Assembly (NCBI RefSeq): GCF_004519335.1
Contig: NZ_SOZD01000008.1
Span: 90,843 to 154,842 of the forward strand
Reading direction: 5' to 3'
DNA from: Jiella endophytica
GTDB lineage: Bacteria > Pseudomonadota > Alphaproteobacteria > Rhizobiales > Rhizobiaceae
DNA: 64,000 nt
Below are positions 31,658 to 42,957 of the stretch, piece after piece (position 1 is the stretch's first letter; each line of letters begins with the position of its first letter). Under the pieces are notes generated by a model that worked only from the letters and a program-made list of their open reading frames with translations, ran no database searches and was not told the origin of the DNA. The translations under genes and the position numbers were made by a program.

Positions 31658-32548
31658 TCACCCCGCCGGCCGCCGCATGCGGCCCATCGCGGCCGCGACG
31701 CCGACGCCCGCCAGGAGCAGGCCGGCGAGTTGTACGAGGGTAAGCGTCTCGCCGAACAGGAGATACGCCATCACCGCGGTGACGCCCGGCGTCAGATACA
31801 TCAGCGATGCGACCTTCGACACCGCGCCCTCCCGGATCAGGATCATCATCAGGAAGATCGCCCCGATCGACAGGACGACGGTCAGCCACAAGAGGGCGAA
31901 GACGACTTCGCCGTTCCATTCGACCGCCATCGTCTCCAACGCTGCGGCCATGACGAGCGTCGGCAGCAGCGCGCCGAGATACTGGTAGAAGGTGCCGGTC
32001 CTGACGTCGATGCCGGTGGCGAAGCGCTTCTGCCAGATGGTGCCGATCGAGATGCCGAGCGCCGAAAGGCAGGCCGGTGCGACATTGACGAAGTGGTAGT
32101 CGCCGCTCGCCCCGAGCTTCGGCAGGATGACCAGCGCGACGCCTGCGAGTCCCAGCGCCAGGCCGAGCGCATGGCGCGGCCGAACCGTCTCGCCGAGCGC
32201 CGGCGCTGCGATCACGGCCGTGATGATCGGCTGCAGCCCGACGATCAGCGCCGCGACGCCAGCGTTCAGTCCGTGGCGCACGGAGAAGAACACCCCGCCG
32301 AGATAGACACCGTGGATCAGGCTGCCGGCAATCATCGAGTGGCCGGCAAGGCGCACCCGCGGCCATGGCGCCCGGGCGGCCACGGCCATGATGCCGAGCA
32401 GCCCGAGGGCGAGGCCGAAGCGCATCGACAGGAAGGTGAACGGCTCGGCATAGGGCATGGCGTAGCGCGCGCCGATGAAGCCGGTCGACCAGAGCAGGAC
32501 GAAGATCGCAGGGAAGGCGGGAAGAAAACGCTGCACGCAGGCCATCAT
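31658..32548 (-). CDS. DMT/EamA-family transporter
   Basis: 296 residues, about ten transmembrane helices in two EamA repeats: FVLLWSTGFIGARYAMPYAEPFTFLSMRF in repeat one (given in part: WSTGFIGARY) and YLTPGVTAVMAYLLFGETLT in repeat two. The substrate of such exporters, often a metabolite or amino acid, cannot be told. The start is one of two adjacent ATGs (32548 or 32545); the frame continues left without a domain. Divergent from the chemoreceptor gene. Confidence 0.9.
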   Translation of the reverse strand: MMACVQRFLPAFPAIFVLLWSTGFIGARYAMPYAEPFTFLSMRFGLALGLLGIMAVAARAPWPRVRLAGHSMIAGSLIHGVYLGGVFFSVRHGLNAGVAALIVGLQPIITAVIAAPALGETVRPRHALGLALGLAGVALVILPKLGASGDYHFVNVAPACLSALGISIGTIWQKRFATGIDVRTGTFYQYLGALLPTLVMAAALETMAVEWNGEVVFALLWLTVVLSIGAIFLMMILIREGAVSKVASLMYLTPGVTAVMAYLLFGETLTLVQLAGLLLAGVGVAAAMGRMRRPAG

Positions 32549-32753
32549 CTGGAAGGGTCGAGGGGCGCCACCCTCCGGCGCTCGGAAATATCGGCTCCCT
32601 CTACAGCGCTCCTGCGCCTTTTTGCCACGGCGGCGGCAAGTCTGCTCGGGATCTTGTCGTCCATGCCCCTGAAGAGCGCAGTGCCGATAGTAATTTTTTG
32701 ACGAATTTTCTCGATTGTTCCCGTAGATCGTTGCCCAATCCGGAGAATGATAA

Positions 32754-34148
<1,395 letters not shown>

Positions 34149-34198
34149 CCGGCCGGCACCATCCCGCCTCGGCTTCGTCACGGATCGCCTTCGTCGCG

Positions 34199-34294
34199 AA
34201 CATCGGCCCGAAAATCGCAATCGATTTTCGGGCCGATGCCTGTTTCAGGGACTTGACCGTCCTGTGTGCCTCCTTTCGAACCCACGGCGCGCGA
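34199..34294 (+). repeat. RIME-like intergenic element, copy 6
   Basis: The first hairpin is perfect, with 17-base arms CATCGGCCCGAAAATCG and CGATTTTCGGGCCGATG around CAAT. The second half is decayed (CCTGTGTGCCTCCTTTCGAA). It lies 50 bases after the chemoreceptor stop in a 314-base gap that has no other supported feature. Confidence 0.78.
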
Positions 34295-34462
34295 GGCGGG
34301 TCCGTGAGGAAGCGATTCAATTGCGCCGCATCCGGGAAAGACTTCGCCAGCCATTCCCCGCGCCGAGGCGCCATTCTCCGCCGCCCGGGGCCGATTGATT
34401 AAGATCGTCGCCGTGCGGAAAGGATCGCCGAAACATTTTGCCGTTCACCTGTTCCCGAAGAC

Positions 34463-34861
34463 ATGCATTCGGGAATCCCCCTTGTGACAATGACCAGCCA
34501 GTTGGCCTCGCTCGGATCGCCGGTTGCGGCATATGCGGAAAGCCCCGCTGCCTTCTCGCCGTCCGCCCGCAGCGCCGCGCCCGTTCCGGAGGAACTGCGC
34601 GCATCGCTGGCCGGCGCGGCCCGTTCGCCCGAGATCACCCAGGCCTATATCGAGGAGCTGAAGGCGAGAGCCGAGGAGCGGGCCGCCAATTCCCGGGCGA
34701 TCCGCACCCGCATGCAGCTGGAAGGACAGGCCGCCGAGGCCTCGATCGTGATGGTCACCGCGGTCACGTCGAGCGATGGCGGCGAAGCGACCGTCGAGGC
34801 GTCCACCGGGTCGGTCAGCGTCGCCGTCGCGCAGGCTGCCTATCGCAGCGACGGCGTCTGA
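34463..34861 (+). CDS. Small unknown protein A
   Basis: 132 residues, no signal peptide or transmembrane segment, Ala/Ser-rich N-terminus. A helical core QAYIEELKARAEERAANSR...RTRMQLEGQA is followed by a Ser/Thr/Val-rich tail. An in-frame ATG at 34490 is an alternative start. I recognise no family. The core aligns loosely with that of the next gene, so the two may be diverged tandem copies. Confidence 0.55.
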   Translation: MHSGIPLVTMTSQLASLGSPVAAYAESPAAFSPSARSAAPVPEELRASLAGAARSPEITQAYIEELKARAEERAANSRAIRTRMQLEGQAAEASIVMVTAVTSSDGGEATVEASTGSVSVAVAQAAYRSDGV

Positions 34862-34977
34862 AACCTCGATCAGCAAACGATTGATCGACCGTTAAAATTG
34901 TCAAACGAATAGATAATCAGCGAAAAGAATTTTAAGAGCAGGATCGCGGCAAGTCTCGAAACCGGAGGCCTTGCCGC

Positions 34978-35334
34978 ATGTCCGTGATATCGCCTGCCTT
35001 GCCGGTCCGTCCCGAGCCGCTGGCAGCCTCTTCCGACCTGATGCTGGACCAGCCCGACGCGGCCCCCGCCACGGCCTTTCCGGGCGCGGCGAACGGTGTT
35101 ACCGGCAAGATCGACGAGGACTATATCGAGAGCCTGCGTGCCACCGCTCAGGAGACGCTGGCGGACTATCTGACACTGCGCAATCGGACCGCTCTGGAGA
35201 CCCTCGCCTCGAAGGCCTGGCTGTTCATCGACGCTGACGGCCTCGGCTCGATGCCGAGCGGCGGCACAGCGCCTGATGGCGAACTTACCCCGGCTCAGGC
35301 GGTGACTGCCTCCTATCTCGACAAGCTAGGGTGA
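34978..35334 (+). CDS. Small unknown protein B
   Basis: 118 residues with GGAGG 9 bases before the ATG. No signal peptide. Core EDYIESLRATAQETLADYLT...RNRTALETLA resembles gene A in spacing of YIE, L, A, R and LE residues. The tail is different (FIDADGLGSMPSGG). 116 bases after gene A, same strand; converges on mfd. Function unknown. Confidence 0.6.
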   Translation: MSVISPALPVRPEPLAASSDLMLDQPDAAPATAFPGAANGVTGKIDEDYIESLRATAQETLADYLTLRNRTALETLASKAWLFIDADGLGSMPSGGTAPDGELTPAQAVTASYLDKLG

Positions 35335-35413
35335 AACGCCTTGAAACGGACGGCGGGCGCTGCGGCGTGGCGCGATGCCCCCATGGATGGCTTCGCCTGT
35401 GGCGGCGCTCGTC

Positions 35414-38400
35414 TCAGGCCGCCTTCTTCTCGCCCTCGTCGACGAAGCGGGCGAGATTGGTGGCGATCGTCGCCGCGCCGTTCAGCCGCTTCTCCGGCGT
35501 CGGCCAGTCGCGGATCAAGACGATCGACTGGTCGGGCCGGATCTTCGCCGCCGCCCCCTGCTCGCCGATATAGCGCACCAGCGCCGCCGGATTGGCGAAG
35601 GACTTGTCGCGGAAGGAGACGACGACGCCCTTCGGCCCGGCATCGAGCTTCTCGATATTGGCCTTGCGGCAGAGCGCCTTGATGAAAACCACCTTCAGCA
35701 GGTGCTCGACCTCAGTCGGCAACGGCCCGAAGCGGTCGATCAGCTCGGCGCCGAAGCCGTCGATCTCGCGGGCATCGGATAGATCGGCAAGCCGGCGATA
35801 GAGCGTCATGCGCAGCTGCAGGTCCGGGACGTAGTGCTCCGGGATCATCACCGCGGTGCCGAGGGTGATCTGCGGCGACCACTGGCCATCGGTCTCCGAT
35901 TCGACGCCCTTCATCTCGGCGACCGCCTCTTCCAGCATCTGCTGATAGAGCTCGAAGCCGACTTCCTTGATGTGGCCCGACTGCTCGTCGCCGAGAAGGT
36001 TGCCGGCCCCGCGCTGGTCGAGATCGTGGCTCGCCAGCTGGAAGCCGGCGCCGAGCGTATCCAGCGACTGCAGCACCTTCAGCCGCCGGTCGGCGCCCTT
36101 GGTCGGCGTCTTGTTCGCCGGCAGGGTCAGCAGGGCATAGGCCCGCTGCTTGGATCGGCCGACACGGCCGCGGATCTGGTAGAGCTGGGCGAGGCCGAAC
36201 ATGTCGGCCCGGTGGACGATCAGCGTGTTCGCCGTCGGGATGTCGAGGCCGGATTCGACGATGGTCGTCGCGAGCAGCACGTCGTACTGGCCCTCATAGA
36301 AGGCGTTCATGATGTCGTCGAGTTCGCCCGCCGCCATCTGGCCGTGGGCGACCGCGACCTTCAGCTCCGGCACCTGGGTGTCGAGGAACTCCTTGACCGA
36401 GGCGAGATCGGACACCCGCGGGCAGACATAGAAGCTCTGGCCGCCCCGGTAGCGCTCGCGCAAAAGCGTCTCGCGCACCACCATGGCATCGAAGGGCGAG
36501 ACGAAGGTGCGCACCGCCATGCGGTCGACCGGCGGCGTGGTGATCAGCGACAGTTCGCGGACTCCGGTCAGGGCAAGCTGCAGCGTCCGCGGGATCGGCG
36601 TCGCCGACAATGTGAGAACGTGGACGTCCGACTTCAGCTCCTTCAGCCGCTCCTTGTGCTTGACGCCGAAATGCTGCTCCTCGTCGACGATCAGAAGGCC
36701 GAGCGACTTGAAGTTCACCGCCTTGCCGAGCAGCGCGTGGGTACCAACGACGATGTCGAGCGTGCCGTCGGCAATGCCCTTCTTGACGTTCGAGAGCTCC
36801 TTCGAGGAGACCAGCCGCGAGGCCTGTCCCACCTGGATCGGCAGACCCCGGAACCGCTCCGAGAAGGTCTTAAAATGCTGGCGGGCGAGCAGCGTCGTCG
36901 GCACGACGACCGCCACCTGCAGCCCGTTCATCGCCGCGATGAAGGCGGCCCTGAGGGCCACCTCGGTCTTGCCGAAACCGACATCGCCGCAGACGAGGCG
37001 GTCCATCGGCTTGCCGGCAGCGAGATCGTCGGCGACCGAATCGATCGCGCCGAGCTGATCCTCGGTCTCCTCATAGGGGAACCGCGCGGCGAACTCGTCC
37101 CAGAGACCTTCCGGCGGCAAGAGCCGCGGCGCGCCGCGCATCTCGCGCTCGGCGGCGATCTTGATGAGGCCGCCCGCCATTTCGAGCAGCTTCTTCTTCA
37201 GCTTGGCCTTGCGCGCCTGCCAGGCGCCGCCGCCGAGCCGGTCGAGCATCGCCTCGGAGCCCTCGCCGCCATAGCGCGACAGAAGCTCGATATTCTCGAC
37301 CGGCAGGAACAGCCGGTCGTCGCCGTGATAGCGCAGTTCCAGGCAGTCGTGCGGCGCGCCGGCCGCCTCGATGGTCTTCAGCCCGACGAAGCGGCCGATG
37401 CCGTGATCGACATGGACGACGATGTCGCCCTCGTCGAGACCGGCGACCTCCGAGATGAAATCGGAATTCCGCCGGCGCTTGCGGCCCCGCCTGACGAGGC
37501 GGTCGCCGAGAATGTCCTGCTCGGCGACGACCACCAGATCGCCGGTCTCGAAGCCCGCCTCGATGCCGAGGACGGCGGTGACGACGAAATCTTTCGGCGC
37601 CTCGCGGGCTTGCTTCAGGTTGTCGACCGGCTTGACGCTGCCGAGCCCGTGTTCCTCGAGCACCTGTGTCAGGCGCTCGCGCGAACCTTCGGTCCAGCCG
37701 GCGAGCAGCACACGCTGGCCCCCGGCCCGCAGCTTCGCCACATGCTCGACCGCCGCCTGGAAGACATTGACGCCTTCGGCGGTCCGCTCGGTGGAGAAAT
37801 TCCGGCCGCGCCTGTAGTCGAGATTGAAGGCCTGGCGCCCGATGACGTCGGTGACACCATAGGCGGAAAAGCGCACCGGCGCGGCGCTGGCAAGGCCGCC
37901 GGCCAGCTCGTCCTCGCCGAGATAGAGCGCGTCCGGCTCCACCGGATGGTAGGGCACGCCTCCCTCGCCGCCGGTCTCGCCACTCTGCCGCTTGCGCGAC
38001 TCGTAGTGATCGGCAATCAGCGCCCGGCGCTCGGCGATCGCCTCCACGGTGAGATGATCGAGGACGAAGGCAAAGCCGCGGCAATGGTCGAACAGCGTGT
38101 CGAGCCGCTCGTAGAACAGGGGCAGCCAGTGCTCCATGCCGGAGAAGCGCTTGCCCTCGGAGATCGATTCGTACAGCGCATCGCCGCGCTGGGCGGCGCC
38201 GAAGCGCTTGATGTAGTTCGAGCGGAAGCGGCTGATCGTCGTCTCGTTCAGCGACACCTCCGAGACCGGCGAGAGCTCGAAGCGCTTCAGCTGCTTCGTC
38301 GTCCTCTGGCTCGCCGGATCGAAGGCCCGCACCGTCTCCAGCGTGTCGCCGAAGAAGTCGAGCCGCACCGGCTCCTCGGCGCCCGGCGCGAAGACGTCGA

Positions 38401-38926
38401 GAATGCCGCCCCTGACGGCATATTCGCCGCGCTCGCGCACCGTCGCGACGCGCTCGAAGCCGCCCCGCGTCAGCGCCGTGACAATCTTCTCCATCGGCAT
38501 CTGGCCACCGGCGCCGACCGAGATTGCCTCTTCGGCGAGGAGTTCGGCGGGCGGCATCTTCTGGAGAAGCGCATTCGCCGTCGTCAGAATCACCGCCCGG
38601 TGCGGATCGTCCCTGAGGCTGGCGATCGAGGCCATCGCCGCGAGCCGCAGCGCCGCGGCGTCCGACGACGGGCCGACGCGGTCGTAGGGCAGGCAGTCCC
38701 AGGCCGGCAGGCTGAGCACCGGCAGGTCCGGCGCGACGAATCTCAGCGCCTCCTCGACCTCGGCGAGACGGTTGCCGTCGCGCATGACGAAGACGAGCGG
38801 CCGCTTCGTTGCCCGGCTTCGGGCGACCTCGGCGAGGACGAAGGCTTCCGAGCCCTCGACGACGCCGCCGATGTCGAGCGCGCCGTCCTTCTCGAGGGCC
38901 TTCTTCAGGGGCTCCGGCAGGCTCAA
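35414..38926 (-). CDS. mfd: Transcription-repair coupling factor
   Basis: 1170 residues, full length. The order is: N-terminal UvrB-like part (about 1-330), RNA-polymerase-interacting domain (GDIVVHVDHGIGRFVGLK), then a RecG-like helicase with Walker A CGDVGFGKTEVALRAAF and VDEEQHFGV, the TRG motif region, and a C-terminal TRCF domain. It removes stalled RNA polymerase and recruits UvrA. It starts inside the sdhE stop (four-base overlap). Confidence 0.98.
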   Translation of the reverse strand: MSLPEPLKKALEKDGALDIGGVVEGSEAFVLAEVARSRATKRPLVFVMRDGNRLAEVEEALRFVAPDLPVLSLPAWDCLPYDRVGPSSDAAALRLAAMASIASLRDDPHRAVILTTANALLQKMPPAELLAEEAISVGAGGQMPMEKIVTALTRGGFERVATVRERGEYAVRGGILDVFAPGAEEPVRLDFFGDTLETVRAFDPASQRTTKQLKRFELSPVSEVSLNETTISRFRSNYIKRFGAAQRGDALYESISEGKRFSGMEHWLPLFYERLDTLFDHCRGFAFVLDHLTVEAIAERRALIADHYESRKRQSGETGGEGGVPYHPVEPDALYLGEDELAGGLASAAPVRFSAYGVTDVIGRQAFNLDYRRGRNFSTERTAEGVNVFQAAVEHVAKLRAGGQRVLLAGWTEGSRERLTQVLEEHGLGSVKPVDNLKQAREAPKDFVVTAVLGIEAGFETGDLVVVAEQDILGDRLVRRGRKRRRNSDFISEVAGLDEGDIVVHVDHGIGRFVGLKTIEAAGAPHDCLELRYHGDDRLFLPVENIELLSRYGGEGSEAMLDRLGGGAWQARKAKLKKKLLEMAGGLIKIAAEREMRGAPRLLPPEGLWDEFAARFPYEETEDQLGAIDSVADDLAAGKPMDRLVCGDVGFGKTEVALRAAFIAAMNGLQVAVVVPTTLLARQHFKTFSERFRGLPIQVGQASRLVSSKELSNVKKGIADGTLDIVVGTHALLGKAVNFKSLGLLIVDEEQHFGVKHKERLKELKSDVHVLTLSATPIPRTLQLALTGVRELSLITTPPVDRMAVRTFVSPFDAMVVRETLLRERYRGGQSFYVCPRVSDLASVKEFLDTQVPELKVAVAHGQMAAGELDDIMNAFYEGQYDVLLATTIVESGLDIPTANTLIVHRADMFGLAQLYQIRGRVGRSKQRAYALLTLPANKTPTKGADRRLKVLQSLDTLGAGFQLASHDLDQRGAGNLLGDEQSGHIKEVGFELYQQMLEEAVAEMKGVESETDGQWSPQITLGTAVMIPEHYVPDLQLRMTLYRRLADLSDAREIDGFGAELIDRFGPLPTEVEHLLKVVFIKALCRKANIEKLDAGPKGVVVSFRDKSFANPAALVRYIGEQGAAAKIRPDQSIVLIRDWPTPEKRLNGAATIATNLARFVDEGEKKAA

Positions 38927-39258
38927 CGCTCGGCTCCCCCGCCGCGCTCGGCGACGACCGCGAGATGGCCGGGCTCGTCGGAGCCGACATGAAATTCACG
39001 GATCTGCCGGAACACCGCCGTGTCGAAATTCTGAGGCGTCTCGGCCTCGCCGGTCAGCCAGGCGAAGATATCGCGATCCTGCGCTTCCATCAGCTGCTCG
39101 TAATCAGAAAGCTCGGCCTCGCTCATCTCCCCGATCTTCGCGTCGGCGAACTGCCCGAGCACGAGATCCATCTCCCGGATGCCGCGATGCCATGAGCGGA
39201 AGAGCGCCTTGCGGCGGCGGATGTCGAGATCGCTCGATGAGCGCTGCATGCCTGTCAT
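38923..39258 (-). CDS. sdhE: FAD assembly factor SdhE (DUF339)
   Basis: 111 residues with the SdhE pattern: RRRKALFRSWHRGIREMDLVLGQFADAKI (here RSWHRGIREMD corresponds to the R-G-xx-E-xD FAD-flavinylation motif), EMSEAELSDYEQLMEAQDRDIFAWL. It promotes covalent attachment of FAD to SdhA. ATG at 39258. Overlaps mfd by four bases. Confidence 0.93.
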   Translation of the reverse strand: MTGMQRSSSDLDIRRRKALFRSWHRGIREMDLVLGQFADAKIGEMSEAELSDYEQLMEAQDRDIFAWLTGEAETPQNFDTAVFRQIREFHVGSDEPGHLAVVAERGGGAER

Positions 39259-39653
39259 GGAAAGATCGCCATATTGCCGATGGAAACGCGCCAAAGCCGG
39301 GCCACGCGTTTCGATGGCCCGGTTCTCCTGCGTGTCGGAAGTTGCGACGAGATGTAGGGGTTGGGGCTCCGCGCGTCTACCCGTCCTCAACGTCCGGAAA
39401 GCCGCGCTCTTCACCGTCGGTTACGGCCTTTGCGTCATGGCAAGCCTCGACCCCGCTTTTGCGGCGTGCCTGGACCTCGTCGCCCTGCACACTGCCCTCA
39501 GCGGATTTTTCGGCGCCCTGTTTCTCGGCCGCGGCCTGACGCTTTTCGCCATAGCGCAGGCGTTTGTCCCGGCCCGGAGAGCGACCGGGTTCACGCTCTT
39601 CGACGATGGCCTCATGGCCATCGCTTGCAAGCACGCGCGGTCGCTGACGCGTC
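39259..39653. other. Intergenic region upstream of sdhE
   Basis: 395 bases ahead of the paired palindrome at 39654. Both strands are open in places (for example the minus strand 39421-39630) but the predicted proteins are basic, low-complexity and unlike known families, so I do not call a gene. The sdhE-mfd promoter and the upstream part of recG control should lie within 39259-39891. Confidence 0.35.
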
Positions 39654-39794
39654 GATCTCCCCCCTTGAGGGGGAGATGGGTGGCAACCCAGAGGGGGGTA
39701 TGGCGCCGGCGTTGGGACAGGTTGGCGCGGCGTCACCCCCCTCTGCCTCCTGAGCCAGTCGAAGGGCGGCATCTCCCCCTCAAGGGGGGAGATC
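39654..39794. repeat. Paired palindrome, family 2 (REP-like), copy a
   Basis: Two 25-base units in inverted orientation: GATCTCCCCCCTTGAGGGGG at 39654 and CATCTCCCCCTCAAGGGGGG at 39770, each itself a hairpin. Between them are GGGTGGCAACCCAGAGGGGG and CCTGAGCCAGTCGAAGGG. The same composite recurs degenerated at 63766. Confidence 0.8.
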
Positions 39795-39891
39795 GGCCAA
39801 GCGGGAGCGACGGCGTCTGCATTGAAACGACCGGCCCGCCACGCCGCCCGCCGGCTTGCAATGACCGCCCGATGCGGTCAAATCCCGCCCC

Positions 39892-41997
39892 ATGCGCCCG
39901 TCCCTCCTCGACCCTCTCTTTGCCGCCGTGACGACCCTCGAAGGCGTCGGGCCGAAGCTTGCCGGCCTTCTGCAGACGCTGCTGTTGCGCCCCGGCGAGA
40001 CGCTGCGCATTCGTGATCTCGTCTTCCACCTGCCCACCGGCCTCGTCGACCGGCGCCAGCGCGCCGAGATCGCCACCGCGCCGGAAGGGTCGATCGTCAC
40101 CCTCACGGTCCGCATCGACCGGCATCAGGCCCCCGGCCGGGCGCAGAAATCCGCGCCTTACCGCGTCTTCGTGCAGGACGAGACCGGCGAGATCGCGCTC
40201 ACCTATTTTCGGGCCCAGCCGGCCTGGATGGAGAATCTCTTCCCCCTCGGCGAGACGATGGTCGTCTCCGGCAAGGTCGAGTGGTTCAACGGCCGGCCGT
40301 CGATGGTCCATCCGGACTTCGTCGCCAGCCTCGAGCGGGCCGAGACGATGAGCCTCGTCGAGCCGGTCTATCCGATGACGGCGGGGCTGTCGGGCAAGGT
40401 CTTGCGCAAGGCGATCGGCCAGGCGTTGGAGCGGGTGCCCGCCTTCCTCGAATGGATCGAGCCTTCGGTGGTCAAGAGCCAAGGCTTTCCTGCCTTCACC
40501 GAGGCCCTGACGCGGCTGCACGATCCAGCCGACGCCGCCGACATCTCGCCCGAAAACCCCGCCTGGCGGCGCATCGCCTATGACGAATATCTGGCGAGCC
40601 AGCTGGCACTGGCCTTGTCGCGTCAGAACCAGAAGGCGGTGCCCGGCCGGGCGCTGACCGACCCCGCCGGCCGCCTCGCAAAAGTCCGCGCTGCCCTGCC
40701 CTTCGCGCTGACGGCCGGCCAGGAGCAAGCCTTCGCCGAGATCGCCGCCGACATGGCGGCGCCTGAGCGCATGCTGCGGCTTCTCCAGGGCGACGTCGGC
40801 GCCGGCAAGACCATCGTCGCGCTGATGGCGATGGCGGTGGCGGCGGGCTCAAGCTGCCAGTCGGCGCTGCTCGCCCCGACGGAAATCCTCGCCCGCCAGC
40901 ATTTCACCGGCCTCTCGAAGCTCGCAGACGCCGCCGGCCTGACCATGACGCTGCTGACCGGCCGCGACAACGGCCGCGCCCGAGCCGCCAAGCTCGACGC
41001 GATCGCGAGCGGCGAGACCGACATTATTGTCGGCACCCATGCGCTCTTTCAGGAAGACGTTGCTTACGGGGATCTCGGCCTCGTCATCGTCGACGAGCAG
41101 CACCGCTTCGGCGTCCACCAGCGGCTCTCCCTCACCAGAAAGGGCCGTGGCGCCGATCTCCTGGTGATGACCGCGACGCCCATCCCGCGCACCCTCGTCC
41201 TCTCCGCCTTCGGCGACATGGAGGTCTCGCGCCTCGCCGAAAAACCCAAGGGTCGCAAGCCGATCGCCACCGTGGCCCTGCCGACCGACCGCATCGAGGA
41301 GGTGGTCGAGCGCATCGGCAACGCCATCGCAGGCGGGCAGCGCGTCTACTGGGTCTGCCCGCTGGTCGAGGAGAGCGACAAGAGCGACCTGATGGCCGCC
41401 GAGGAGCGCGGCCGCCAGCTGGCCGAGGTCTTCGGTCCGGAGACCGTCGGCGTCGTCCACGGCCGCATGAATGCCGAGGAGAAGGACACCGTCATGGGCG
41501 CCTTCAAGCGCGGCGAAAAGCGCCTCGTCGTCGCCACCACCGTCATCGAGGTCGGCGTCGACGTGCCGGAGGCGACGATCATCGTCATCGAACACGCCGA
41601 GCGCTTCGGCCTCTCCCAGCTCCACCAGCTGCGGGGCCGCGTCGGGCGCGGCGACAAGCCCTCCTCCTGCGTCCTCCTCTATCGCGGCCCCTTGAGCGAA
41701 ACCGCCGCCGCCCGCCTGAAAGTCATGCGCGAAACCGAAGACGGCTTCCGCATCGCCGAGGAAGATTTAAAGCTGCGCGGCGAAGGCGACCTCCTCGGCA
41801 CCCAGCAATCGGGCCTGCCGTTCTTCCGCATCGCGAGGACGGAACACCACGCCGACCTGATGGAGGTGGCGCGCGACGACGCCCGGCTGGTGCTGGCGAA
41901 GGACCCGGATCTGCAGGGCGAACGCGGCGAGGCGCTGCGGGCGCTGCTCTATCTGTTCGGGAAGGACGAGGCGGTGCGGTTGCTGAGGTCGGGGTGA
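39892..41997 (+). CDS. recG: ATP-dependent DNA helicase RecG
   Basis: 701 residues, full length. The wedge/OB domain is at about 1-230 (EGVGPKLAGLL and FNGRPSMVHPDF). The helicase has Walker A LLQGDVGAGKTIVALMAM, DEQHRFGVHQR (DExH), TATPIPRTL and the TRG hairpin RVGRGDKPSSCVLLY. It acts on stalled replication forks and recombination intermediates. Convergent from neither neighbour; a repeat block follows directly. Confidence 0.98.
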   Translation: MRPSLLDPLFAAVTTLEGVGPKLAGLLQTLLLRPGETLRIRDLVFHLPTGLVDRRQRAEIATAPEGSIVTLTVRIDRHQAPGRAQKSAPYRVFVQDETGEIALTYFRAQPAWMENLFPLGETMVVSGKVEWFNGRPSMVHPDFVASLERAETMSLVEPVYPMTAGLSGKVLRKAIGQALERVPAFLEWIEPSVVKSQGFPAFTEALTRLHDPADAADISPENPAWRRIAYDEYLASQLALALSRQNQKAVPGRALTDPAGRLAKVRAALPFALTAGQEQAFAEIAADMAAPERMLRLLQGDVGAGKTIVALMAMAVAAGSSCQSALLAPTEILARQHFTGLSKLADAAGLTMTLLTGRDNGRARAAKLDAIASGETDIIVGTHALFQEDVAYGDLGLVIVDEQHRFGVHQRLSLTRKGRGADLLVMTATPIPRTLVLSAFGDMEVSRLAEKPKGRKPIATVALPTDRIEEVVERIGNAIAGGQRVYWVCPLVEESDKSDLMAAEERGRQLAEVFGPETVGVVHGRMNAEEKDTVMGAFKRGEKRLVVATTVIEVGVDVPEATIIVIEHAERFGLSQLHQLRGRVGRGDKPSSCVLLYRGPLSETAAARLKVMRETEDGFRIAEEDLKLRGEGDLLGTQQSGLPFFRIARTEHHADLMEVARDDARLVLAKDPDLQGERGEALRALLYLFGKDEAVRLLRSG

Positions 41998-42027
41998 GAA
42001 GGAAAGCCAGGCGACGGCATCAGTGCC

Positions 42028-42165
42028 TCGTCATTCTCGGGCCCCGTCCCGAGAATCCAGCGATCGCATGGCACTCCACCGCTGTGATTAGTCGGAAAAA
42101 GGGACGACCTGCCGAGGCTGCGGAATCCGCCCCTAGATTCTCGGGACGGGGCCCGAGAATGACGA
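42028..42165. repeat. Inverted-repeat pair, family 3a
   Basis: Perfect 30-base arms at 42028-42057 (TCGTCATTCTCGGGCCCCGT...) and 42136-42165, each internally palindromic (CTCGGG/CCCGAG). The 78-base spacer has no gene. The motif CGTCATTCTCGGGC is of a common intergenic type in alphaproteobacteria (established knowledge in general terms). Confidence 0.8.
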
Positions 42166-42216
42166 TGCGGGTGTGCTTCGCCCTGTCAGGCAACGCAGCA
42201 GCGATCATGCCAAACG

Positions 42217-42451
42217 CGTCGTCATCCTCGGCCTTGTGCCGAGGATCTACTGCGGGTGGCCCTATCCGATCCGGCGGCGGAAAGGCGTTTTCGGCGTCGA
42301 GCCATGGTCCGTCGGCTCGGCCGAGGAAAATCTCCATCGGTCGGTTCTGCCGACGAAAGCCGTCATAGCCTCATCGGCGGTCCGTCGCCGTCGCCGATCC
42401 ATCGCGTCGCCCGCAGTAGATCCCCGGCACAAGGCCGAGGATGACGAAGCG
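42217..42451. repeat. Inverted-repeat pair, family 3b
   Basis: Arms 42220-42256 and 42410-42446 are inverted copies of 37 bases with one mismatch (CGTCATCCTCGGCCTTGTGC start, ending at CTGCGGG). The centre of each arm is itself a hairpin (CCTCGGC/GCCGAGG). The spacer of 153 bases has no supported gene. Confidence 0.78.
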
Positions 42452-42895
42452 GGGATTGCGGCGCTTCGTTCTGTGCGGTCGCTTGCGGCACAACCGCTGG
42501 AAGAACAGGCCTTTCGCCTCGTACCGTCAGCGGAGCCGGGGAAAAGATATCCCCGCCACCTCCCACCCCGTACACAATCGCCGCACCGCCATCCCGAGGG
42601 ACACGGACGATCGCCGGGATCGTTCGGGAGGGCGGGCGGTGTCCGCGGTGCGACCCCTTCCGGAGGGTGTTCGCATCCCGGACGGGTTCGAGGCTCCGCT
42701 CCTGAGCCTGTCGAAGGGCCCTCGCGTAATACGGCGCGGGTGCGGATCGGTCCGCTTGAGGTCGCCGTGCTGAAAAGGTGCGGCGGGCGAAGAGCCAGCA
42801 GCCGGTGTTGCCGGCCCGAGGTCGGCGCTTTGGCTCACAAGGCCAAAGCACAGGACAGGGTGGGTGAGCCGAGAAGACCCCGAAAAGACGCCGCG

Positions 42896-42957
42896 CGGAA
42901 CGCCGGAGGCGGGCCGTAGAATACCAGACTATCGGAGGGCCTGCCTCCGGCGTTCCG
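42896..42957. repeat. Inverted repeat of 15-base arms
   Basis: Perfect arms CGGAACGCCGGAGGC (42896-42910) and GCCTCCGGCGTTCCG (42943-42957) around a 32-base loop. It is part of the gene-poor 41998-43394 block; the bases between 42452 and 42895 show no gene, only a CCTGAGCCTGTCGAAGGG copy near 42702. Confidence 0.7.

Noticed and set aside
35834..38992. A 1052-residue open frame opposite mfd
   Set aside because: Composition of Arg/Leu/Asp/Gly with no motif; mirrors mfd codons. Mfd is unmistakable on the other strand.
39377..39772. Possible minus-strand gene between sdhE and recG
   Set aside because: Includes a family-2 palindrome in frame and gives a charged low-complexity protein; no homology by eye and no ribosome site.
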